This document shows, piece by piece, positions 51,901-63,900 of a DNA stretch of 64,000 nt. A model generated the notes under the pieces. That model made no database searches and had not been told where the DNA came from. It saw only the letters and a program-made list of their open reading frames with translations. The DNA is from Pelobates cultripes (lineage: Eukaryota > Chordata > Amphibia > Anura > Pelobatidae): positions 360,992,904 to 361,056,903 of the forward strand of contig OW240913.1 in assembly GCA_933207985.1 (NCBI GenBank). Direction: 5' to 3'. The position numbers were made by a program, and so were the translations under genes. The stretch's first letter is position 1, and each line of letters starts with the position of its first letter.

Positions 51901-54900
51901 TAAAAAAAGAAAAAGAAAAAGAAAACAGCAAAACAGAAAGCAATGCTACATAGATACAATAGTTAGCTTATCCACTGTGTATTCTCCAATATCAAGGTCG
52001 CAAAGACCAAAAAAGTAAAAATCACATTATTTTAAGTTGCACTACGACAGTGGATGGTAACACACATCTAATTGTGAATGTGCAAGAAGATCCATGAGAG
52101 AATCTGCGGTCTCACAAGATCTTCCTTTGATCCCCTCTTGTGCATCAGCCGTCACTGGGCGGCCTCCGAGGGTACATGAGTTAGACAGGAGCTCCAGAAC
52201 CATGGATTTGCTTAGCCCCATTTACCATACTGAAGACAGACTGGAGAGGGAAATGGTTGTTCCCTTCGTAAAAAGAAAGAGGAGCATCAAGTGACAATAC
52301 TACTGAATTAATTATATATATATATATTTTTTTAAACAAGAAAATCTATTCTGGCACTTTAAAGTTGAGATATTCAGTTTAAAGATAGCAAAGTGTTATG
52401 GCTTACGTGTGCGCAGCCACAGCCACTGCAGTTGATATAATGGTACTCCGGGACTCCTTTCCTCCAAACCCTCCACCCATTCTCTTAACTCGAACCACAA
52501 TCCTACTGGACGGGACGCCAATGGCATCTGCAGCAAACGACTAATATTTGGGAAGAAACACAATTTGTAATTGGTATTTATTAATTAGAATTAAGGAAAC
52601 AGTGTGAATTAATTATTTATTCAACTAACAATTATAACCATCCCTGTCCAGAGCTCTTTATGACGATTAATGATTATGTACAAATGACCATTTACAGACA
52701 GAACAACGAGAAAAGTTAAATATTAGACATGCAGGTATGGAATGAATAGAGGGCCAGACAGTAGCCAAGAGAAATGTATCTTTGAAGAGGATAAATTGAG
52801 GAAATACTATGTAGGATCTGAACAATTAAAGGGACACTGTAGGCACCCAGACCACTTCAGCTAATTGAAATAGTCTGGGTGCTGTGACCCTTTTGCACTT
52901 AGTGCTGCAATGTAAAACAATGTCTAACATGCAGCCAGTAGAGGGCTTCCGGAATCCAAACTGGCTTTTGGTCCGTTATCTGACGCTGGACGTCCTCACG
53001 GACCTCCAGTGACAGATTCTTTTTCCTATAGAAAAGCATTGAATTGCCAGGCATTCGCATTAGGTCTCCCCCCTGGCCTTTGCTCTGTTTATGAGCAACT
53101 AGTCAATTTGGGCTTTAAAAGTAAAACTTTGTAGTAATATTTTTTGGGAAAGTCAGATCAAATCCACTTAGACCCTATCTAATCTACCCCTTTACACTTC
53201 ACACTATATCAGGGGTAGGCAACCTACGGCACTAATACCATGCACGGCACTTAAGGTGTATTTGCACGGCACTCAAGGATGCTAGAGCCAAACTGGCCTA
53301 TCAGGATTCCCAGTAAAACTTCATATATCTGCTAATACAAAGAGGTGGTGAAGGACAATCCTCAATTTAAGCATTGCAGTACATAGAGGAAGTGATCGCA
53401 GATCACTTCCTCCCAGCACTTGTGAATGGGAATGCACACTGTAGTAGAGCAGCCCGCAGCTGCTGTTGCAGCTCCTGTCCTTAAACCTATATCTGGCCAG
53501 CCTGGTCCCCACTGGAACCCAGGGAAGCCACACACACTGCAAGATATACACAAAAATGCAGAATAACCCTCCCATCATACAAATAATATGAACAGCCCAT
53601 ACATAAACATACACACAATCCGCACAAATGTAACCCGCTAGCAATCCACATACATGCACACAACCCCACATGCAGCCTCTCACATGCAATACCAAAAACA
53701 GCCCACACACACTACCAAACACACAATGTGACATATCCATCCACACACAATTCCACAAGCAGCCCTCATACACAGCCCACATTCATATGTATCATACACA
53801 ATACCATAAACTACTAATGAACATATACAATATAATAGTTCATATACGCACAAATACAACGATACAAAGCAATTACAGCAAAAACAACACAAGTAGAATA
53901 CGACAGCATACACACCTCAATTTAAAAAAATAGGACCGGCACGCTACGGGACATCACCATCCTATATCGGCACAGTGCTGCTAAAAGGTTGCCTATCCCT
54001 GCCCTATATTTTTATTTAATTCATCCACTTGACTGCTTCTCCAGGTATTTACTATCTCATCGGCAAAGTAATATTTAAGCTATTTTTTATATTTTACTAT
54101 AATATCTATGTTATCATTTACCATCTTACTATATTTTTAATTTGTGACTATTCAAATTTTTCAGAAATCCTTTGCCTGCCTTTCCCATTCCCCCTTCCTG
54201 ACAGCAATCTTTATGCACCTTTTGTCAGACTGTCAATCATCTGACCCAATGCTCAAATTACAGAAAATGCTGTAGGCAGAAAGATCCACATGATTTTGAA
54301 ATGCAATAGATGATTACAAGAATTGTAAGCATTGGGTCAGATAACTGACAATCTGACCAAAGGTCCGTAAAAGTGGCTGTCCAATGTGAACCAAGTGAGA
54401 AAAATAGGCAAGGGATTTCTTCAAAAATACCAATTTACAAGAATGAGAAAACCATTTCCTTTGTGTTTCTTACTCCCCCCAGCCTCTATGTCTCCTTCTT
54501 TCCCAGACCCTTTGTATCTTTTACTCTTACCAGCTCCTTTGTGAGTTTCTCTTTAAACCACTAGCCCGTCTACTCCCCTCAGCGCCTCCATGTCTCTTTT
54601 TCCTCTTCTCCAGCCCCTCCAGCCGAGCGGAGCAGACAGCGGTACAGGAGCTTCAGTTTCCTGTACCCAGCCTGACTGACAGGAAGTGCTTTCTCAGTGT
54701 CTGCCAGGTACAGAAATAAGAAGTTCCTGTACCGCAGTGTGCGCTGCTCCGCTCGGCCACACTACACAGAGTGCCTGGCAGGAAGGAGTGCTGTATGCCC
54801 ACTCCAATCTAGAGCCCCCCCGGGCTGGTGCGCCCCAAAGCTTGTGCCGCCTTATAGACGCGCCGGCCCTGCCCCCACCCGCCGCTCATGGGTGGGGGCC

Positions 54901-57900
54901 AGGGGTGAGACAATAGGTCCCCCCCATTGTTACTTAGGGTCCCCCATCCGCTGCTCAAGGGTGGCGGCCAACGGAGGGGGAGACAATAGTACTGTTCCCT
55001 GCTGCTTCTATTTTCACATATTACAAGGAGGGAGCCACGAGCCGATAGCTCCCTCCTTGTAATAAACTAAACTAACTTAAACGAAAAGGTAATGCATTCG
55101 GCATTTGCCCTTTCGTTTTGTATGTAATTTGTATGTAGGACTTTCGTTTGTTATAGTAAATGAATACGAAAAAGTTTAAAAATTCAGACAAAATCATATT
55201 CGTCTGATAACAAATGTACATGTCTAGTTTCTATGTATGTATGCTTGTGTGATATAATATGTATGTTTCTATGTGTGTGTTTGCGTCTGTGTTAGGTGTT
55301 TATTACTGTATGTGTATATGTTTTGGTTTTCAGTATTTGCGTGTGTGTGTGTGTGTTTGAAGAAGTGTATATGTTTGTGTGTGTTAGAATTTGTGTAATT
55401 TTTTTTGTATGTGAATGTATGTGTATATGTATGTACATATGCTGCCACACAGAAACATGGAACTGATCGTTTTTCACCTGTGTCTTGGTTGTATTCTGCG
55501 TTGAGACAAATAGCTCCATCTCCCCGTCCTCTCCCTTGGGCACTGCGATAGTACAGTTTGTTTCTAGGTAGAAGTGTTCTTGGCCCCCGATATAAATCTC
55601 ACCTATAAAACCAAACATCACACAGATACGACTAAGTGGGAGGTGAAGTAAGAGGGAAAAAAACCTTCTTTGACTTAATACCCTGTGACTCTTGCAGGTT
55701 TATTTACTAAGTAAGACTTACTAAAAATCCCAAGTGATTTCAAATGTAAGTCCAAAGTAGCCAAAATAGGGGCATACCTGGCTTGGACAATTTTGGCTAC
55801 TTTTACCTTATATTTTAAATCCACCTTGAATTCAATTCAAATTTCTGACAAATCTCACTTTAGCGAATAACCGTATCTGATAATCTTTGGATGGCTGAGG
55901 AACATGTGAGTTTTAGCCCATGGCGTCTTCTTTTACAGATTATTTTGTAGCTGACAAATAAACTAATGGAGTTACCTTTATATGACAAGTAATATTTTTT
56001 TTACTTTTAATCTGACTCTTCCCATCATTTCTATTAGTTATTTGGTAACTAAACAGAATAAAACCAAACTAATACTGAAGAGTGTCAGCAAATTCGCAAA
56101 AATCATACAAGGCACTTCGGATGATATCCCCAAAAATCCTATTACCCAAATTGGGAGCCTAATTCTGAATAAACACCAAACTGAAACAAGGTATGGAGCA
56201 GGTGGCCAAATTAGTCCCTCTAAAACTGTGAAGAATGATAGTAGTCTATCCTATCTTCTAGAAAGTGAAAGAATAAAGGATAGACATGTATTACCAGTCC
56301 TTAAGGCGTTCTGGCTTGCCAGTAGCTTGAGAGAGGCCAAATTACAGAAAATGCAAAACAAGTGAGAATTGCGTACATTATCTCTCTATATTGAGAGCAA
56401 GAACAAAACATGCCGTGATTATTATTGCCTTGAGTTAATATTTTTTCGATAAACTTTTTAAATTATTTTTCAAAATGTTACAATAAAAAAATATATATCA
56501 TATAAAAAATATGTCAACATATCAAAAATATCAAATATATATTTTAACATATTAAATAATTTAAAAACACTTATTAAAAAAATTCTAAACCCAGGCCTAT
56601 ATACCCTCCTTGAACCCCAATAAGTAAGATATGCCAATCCCACCACTAGGCAGATTCTGAGGATGGCCTGATGCTAACAGTGCTCCTGTCGCACGCTTTA
56701 TCTTGGGAAGCTGCCGAATTTCCCTGTCACTAACAATTCCGTTCCTCTCAAATACAGTGCCCTGGGCTGCCCCTGGCAGATGGTAAGGTTACAAAGGCTT
56801 TTTATAATATGCACCTGTTTTTTTTATTACAAGGAAAATGTTATAGATGATAATCTAATTTTCAGATATACTTAGAGGCAAAGATTATTATTTATTGTTG
56901 ACATGTGGGAGCTGTCTCAAAATAAAAATATAGAGCATGGGGACTTTAACGTGGACCTGCCATGATCTGGGTTTTAATCTGGGTTTTGGTTTTTGGTTTT
57001 TGGTTTTTCTGCTACATCATAGGCTCTTTATGCAGATGGCCTTCTTGATGACCTCTGATTGGCTAGCATCAGTTGTATTTACATAAAAAGTCTACTTTTA
57101 CAAACAAAGAGAAGTTGCTCAGGGCATCTAGTCACAGGCAGAATATTGTTCCGAAAATTCTGAAGCAAAGTCTAGGAATTAATTAAAAGAATGTAATTAC
57201 ATTACAAAAAATATAGCAGGATTCCACATAGTGAATACAACAAGGTGATTAGCGGTTATTTTCACCTTCGTGGATATGATCGGCTTCCTGAAATCCACAC
57301 CCGAGGTCTCCGTTTTCCATCTGCTTGATTGGCTGATAATATGATTCCTTTTCAATCGCTTGCTAGAGGATTGAAATATTGTAAGGCTTTAAAAGTGTGC
57401 TTATAAAAAAGTATGTCTACATGAAGAAGGCTACTGCAGCAGATAACTGGTTCTACGTTTTATGGTAAGCTTAATTATTTATCACTGTGAAATGGAACTT
57501 TTAGAACAGAATCATGATAAACAGACTACATCATACTGTCTGTGCAAAGAATGTACCTGTAGAGTTATAATAGCTGGGAGGTCTTCATATAAAACCTTCA
57601 CCGCCTTCGCTGCCCTCTGTGCGTTCATCTGAGTGTCGGCGACCACTCCACCTATAATGTGTCCAACACAGGTCACCTGCATGAACAACCAAAGGAAAGC
57701 ATTGGAACGGAGCTTGCAAGGTAGCCAATGACACAATACTAAATACTATAACAACCAGAGGGGCAGGACTCTAGGGCAAAAGGGAACCAACATAAACTGC
57801 TGATAACACAGAACATTCATACAAAACATTTTTAAAACTGTTAAAAAAAAAAAGCAAATTAAGTCGTGCTTTGCATTAATTCTCTACTGTGGGGCAGACT

Positions 57901-60900
57901 GAACCCTCTGCCAGGCGATAGTAGGGATGGTCAAAGGAGGGAACATCAAGACAAGTTCTCCCTCAAAGACGTCAGATACCCACGTGGGGTTACCACACTT
58001 TGAGGTACCATGGACAAGGGCACTAAGCATGGGGGCGCTGGAGAAGTTTGTCTTGAACCCTATGAGTGTACTACCACCCCTATAAGTATTAAAGACTTAG
58101 AATTTGGGCGTGGGTTATTCAAAATTTTAGTCATAACTTAATATAAAAGTAGTAACGTTCCCATGTCGTGATACATTGTATAAAATTACAACTATGTACT
58201 GTACCTACCACACCATCGGCAAATACAGTCTCATCATGTCCAATTCCAGTGATATTGCTCCCAGTAACGTCTTTAGCAAACAGCAGGCGGACAACCCCCG
58301 GAGAACGCTCGGCTTCAGCTATGTCAATGGAGCTTTATGGGAAGAATGATTGCAATAAATGACAATTAGCTGCCAATAACACTGCAGATCATCAATGTGA
58401 CTTACTCTTTGATTCACTTATTGGTTTTTTTTTTTTTTAACAAAGTAACTGTAGTGGGCCTGCTAGCAACCCGGCTGTTTGTCCCTGCTCAGCCATGTCC
58501 TTCCCTTGAAGGGAGTCAGTTATAATACAGAAAGACCCATTTCCCACTCAGTAAACGGACGACACGCAGTACTGGGGGTACAACAACAACTCTATTGGCC
58601 ACATTCGGCTTTATACTTTTCCCCATGCAAGAGGTGGATCACACACAAAGACAATGTTCCCTCCCAGGGGCGTTTAACGAATCCGGAACCCCAGTCCCTT
58701 TGTCACCTGTTCCCGCCACTCAGTGTCCCCTCCCAGGGCCCTCTCCCTTCCAGGGGTCTCCTGACGGAAACCAAACTCCAGTCCCTTTGTCCCCTGTTCA
58801 CGCCACCCATCCTCAGGGATTCCCACCTGCGGTGACCAGGGGGTCTTCATCCCATGAGCCTCTGTACCTGGGAGCCCCAACGTGGGAAAGCTTCCCGCCT
58901 CCTGGACTCCCAGTTACAGAAAGCCCACCAAACCGCCAGTGTCCCCAAAGGGTGTCCCCACCAATCTCAGGGACCCCTCAGAACGGTAATCACCATGAAC
59001 AGCCTCCGTTTGCAGGGTCCCTGGGTGAAACCAAGCAAGGGAAGCATCTCCTTTCGGGACACAAATGCTCCCCCTGGCTACCGCCCGTCTATACGAACGG
59101 CAGCCACCCAGGGGAGCACTCATTAATTACATCCCTTGCGGTTTCACACTTATGTTGCAAGTTGCCAACATTCTAATTACTTGGTGTGAACATTCCAAAA
59201 GGCACTGGGGAGGTCCTTGTTTGGGAACCGAACGAGGTGGGAAGCAATCCGCGAATACGCCCCCTGGACGGCGTTCGTATAACGAATGGGCCGCCACCCA
59301 GGGGAGGCACGCGCCCAGGCTTTCCATGCGGTTTGTGGTTTTGACACCTCATAACGAGGTGCGAACGTTCTAAACCAACATCCTAAATGAGTTATCAGGG
59401 TGGTCCCCTTTCAGGAGGTGAATGGACCTTCCGAACGGGGAGCAGGTACATTCATATGAAACTAACAAGAAAACACACAGAATATAATACAGCAATTCAC
59501 GCACAGGCAGCGGTCCCACCACAGTAACGCCATAACTGATATTCATATGAAACTAACAAGAAACTGATATTATCTAACAGGCACAAAGTTGCTGCAAAGT
59601 CAGTTTGTAAAGAGGCCAATGGTTGAGCTCCATAAGAAAGGAAACTAAACACACTCACTAAATGGTTAAACAACTCCAAAGTAACTGTTACTGGCATAAA
59701 TGCTGAGCCTAGTGAGTAAGGTCTCTCTGTGAGCTACAGGAGTTTTAATTAACACTTGAACAGCATGATGGCCCGCACTGAAAGTGACCGGAAAATAACT
59801 GATACATGCTGAGTGTGCTGTGTATGTAAGTACAGAGAACCCATTGGCTTCCTCCATGAATAAAACATATATACATATAAATGCCTCACAGACCTTGGAA
59901 AGCCTTTTTTTAATTTTTCATATTTATAGATGGAAAGAGTAACAAACTATCATTGTAAGCAGCTATAAATGATAAATGGCAGGCTAAAACCTCATGTGTA
60001 ATTGTGTATATCAATCACAATCCCCTGCTAAGAGCCCAGTCAAGTTATTTATAAAGGTATATGTGTTTAGTAATTTTTTATTATTATTATTAAAATACTT
60101 TATTACACATGGAAAATGGATTAAATGAAAACTATAGGCAATGTTTTCAATGCAGGTTAATTTTCCTAACTGCCACTAGAGGCGCTTCCCACTGTGAGAA
60201 CCGAGTTAGACTCGATTCTCCCAACTCACCTCCTCTGATGCTTCTCACAGAGAGTACTTGAGTGGAAGAGTGTTGCGCTCACTGCGCAAGTACTTCTCAT
60301 CCTCAATGCTGCTCTATGAGAAGCATTGGATTGGACGAGAATAGGAGGAGTTAGCGTGCCATTGTGGGAGGCCAATAGGGTGTCTGCAACACCAGTGTCT
60401 CTGGACTGGGGACAAGGTAAGTAAAATATATGCAAATGGAATTTTTTGACATACAAGCTGGTGGACAAAGGTCAAGGTAATAAAAAATAGTCGTGAAAAA
60501 ACAAATATTATTTTCGAGACTATAGGTTTTCTTTAAACTTATTGTAGGTTAAACAATCTCAGTTTGTGAATACTTCTTGACATTGTAGCACTGTCAGACA
60601 ACATGCCTCAATCAACCCATGTGTTATTATAGTATACCCTGTGAAATACTAATCTGTACATTCATTAGTAAATCAGTCAGTAGACATTGGATCTCAGTAC
60701 ATTTCCGTCTTGGGACCCTTACATGATCTTAGCGTGTGCTTTGGTGCTCAGTATCAGGCCTAAGTAGAGTTCGTTTTCATAGTGGGGAATATCATCACAA
60801 TAGACAGCCTCTCCTGTCGCCTGTTTCAATGCTGAAAGATGCATCAACGGACGTCCAACAAAATCCTCCGAGGCCTGTCCTTCCGGGACATCCTACATGG

Positions 60901-63900
60901 GAAAAAAGATCTTTTTAGAGAATGTTGCTGAAATACACAGCAAGAAAAGGAAAAACATGGATGAAAACAGTCAATAACAAAAAAATAGACATAGAAATAT
61001 GATAATCTGAACAATAGAATGAGTCCAAGTAGGATTGCACTGACAAAGTTTTAAAAGATTTAAAAATATATATATTTTAAAGTTGAGTAAGTTCTCCACT
61101 CCATTCCTAACAGTAAAACCAGTCAGACCTATATTTTATTAAAATATAAATATAAGAGAGCTAATTTAGAAACCCATAATTGCAAGAAAATAATAAGATA
61201 GACAGAAAGCACACAGCTCATTGAAAAGCAAGTAGGACAATGTATACTAGGAGTGATGAGAAATTAAAGGACCACTCTAGGCACCCAGACCACTTCAGCT
61301 TAATGAAGTGGTCTGGGTGCCAGGTCCAGCTAGGGTTAACCCATTTTTTAATAAACATAGCAGTTTCAGAGAAACTGCTATGTTTATTAATGAGTTAAGC
61401 CTTCCCCCTAATCCTCTAGTGGCTGTCTCATTGACAGCCACTAGAGGCGCTTGCGTGCTTCTCACTGTGATTTTCACAGTGAGAGCACGCCAGCATCCAT
61501 AGGAAAGCATTGTAAATGCTTTCCTATGAGACCGGCTGAATGCGCGCGCAGCTCTTGCCGCGCGTGCGCATTCAGCCGGCGGGGCGTAACGGAGGCGGAG
61601 AGGAGGAGGAGAGCTCTCCGCCCAGCGCTGGAAAAAGGTAAGTTTTTACCCCTTTCTCCCTTCCAGAGCCGGGCGGGAGGGGGACCCTGAGGGTGGGGGT
61701 ACCCTCAGGGCACTATAGTGCCAGGAAAACGAGTATGTTTTCCTGGCACTATAGTGGTCCTTTAAGGTTATCACATCAATTATTGAAATATTCTAAGCTA
61801 CAGAAAGCAAAGGTAGTGGCCTAAATGTCAAATAGAATAAAAAGGATGGATGTGTGGAACTCATTTTATTTCTAGCCACTTAAATGAATGTTCCTTATAA
61901 ATGTAACTAGTCAATTGGAGACAGAAAATGCCAATATGGATCTCTATCAGTTTAGAAAGTGTCCCTACTGATAATTGCATTATTTAATCACATATTATTA
62001 TTATTTATATGCCACCATATACCAAATCATTCGAAAAGCTTATACAAATATCGAAAAAATGTATGGGAAGATTTATCAAGCCCTTTTATCTTAATGAGAA
62101 CCATAGTTGATCCAGAAAGCCTTCTTTGAAAATGTGTGAAGAAGTAAAATGTGTCTAATACGTGTGAAAGGCTGTGAAGACGTTTAGAAGTATTTAAAAG
62201 GACGGCACATGCTGTTTAAGGTGTTGCTGTGAAGTTTTGTCGATATATAAGATGTAGCTATTTAGTGTGTCCGGATGAATGGTCTCCCCATTGTTTATTT
62301 CATATAACTATATATAATTGTATGAATGGAACACAATATATATTTTTTCGGTTGTTTTTTCCCCCCAAAAAAATAATATTTGAAAAGAATATTCTAGCAA
62401 AACCAAGCTCTATACAAATAAGCCCAAATATTCAGCCACTGTTTCTAAAATAAGTGCACCTGCTTTTTTTCCATTAACATAAAGAGTTTGCATACACTTT
62501 CCTACCTGATACAGCTGTACACCGGTTGGGTATGGTTGGTGGAACAGTTCGATAGCACTTTCATATTTCTGAGGAATTTTCTCAACATCAATCTGAGTGA
62601 AGAAAGACAGAATTAATAGTAAACAATAAATGGGTTTAATTACGTACATGTTGTTCCATGTTAAATAATATATTCACTGGATGTGACTTCTGAAACGTGT
62701 TTTTTTACTTATTTATAAAAAACAAAACAAAAAAATAATTTAAAAAAATGGTACATATTTCATCAAAAAGAATTTACCTTAGCCACCGGGAAGAGAAGAG
62801 GTATACAGTGGCTCTGACTTGTGCCCCCAATCCTAGCACTGGGTATTTCTGCCAAAGTAGCCTGTTTTATTAACCCAGGTTTCCAGGTGCAGAGTATTAT
62901 CCTGTTCTGGGTTTTTATCACTAAATGTTTTTATTTTTCCTGTGCTGACAATTTTCATAATTTCGTGATTATTAATTGGCTCAGAGCAGGAGTAATATAA
63001 CGCTTTAATATAAGTATTTTACTGCGTACTGTGTAATACATTATGTGCGATATGCGTTAACCCTTTCAGTGCCAAGATTGCTTTGGAATATACTGGTCTT
63101 ATCTCCGGCACTCAAACAGTTATTCCCGAAAGTGAGAAATGAAGGTGAATTTCAAAATAAGGCCAAATTAGCCTTGCTGGAAGCCACAGCTGTCTTAACA
63201 GAAGAATGTTACCAGGTCAGACATGTTTACCTTGAATTTGAAAGTCACTGTAAATTATCTCTGATTAATCCTGAAAGTGTGTAAGAAATAAAGTAATAAT
63301 TCTGTTTTTACATTTTGACAGCCATTTTGTATAATGTTGCACGATCAGAATTTCTTTGTGAATAGAGTCCGCATCAGCGCCACTTCCACATACTCGTCCA
63401 CATGAGAAAAATGCATATGGAGGCTGCCAATCACTTGCAAAACAGAGCTCGGGGAAAGAGAAGTTTAAATCAAAAATGAAAAAGGAAAGTAAAGGAAAAA
63501 TTAAAGGGACACGATGCATTGACAAAGGGATTACTCCAAAATGTTTGTTATTTGTTTTTCTAATAAATGGTAGTAGCACTGTGTTGGGTGCACACAGCAA
63601 CTATTTGCAAAGCCTCTATTTTTTCTATTTTGTTCTTTGGAAAAATTAAAGGAAGGGAATGGAAAAATCAATCAATCAATCAATCAAATGTATTCATGCA
63701 ATTCTGCTATTCACTATTATTACGTTTTGAAAAGGTATTACCAATCAAATGTGCACAGTAATGCGATTATAATGCATCGTGTTGATACAGTAAGTTCTGA
63801 TTCCTAAGAGGTGATGTAAATACTAAAGTCATTGGATACACTACTCACAGTCCCTTTTACATCCAGTGCCAGTTTCTTCAGTACAGTGAGGTAGAACTTA

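Noticed and set aside
53321..53913. Cys/Val-rich minus-strand frames of 63-153 codons
   Set aside because: They lie in the CA-rich core of a hAT-like non-autonomous element and show low complexity.
58595..59176. 193-codon Pro/Ser-rich plus-strand frame
   Set aside because: Lies antisense within solo LTR C, low complexity, with a competing frame beside it.
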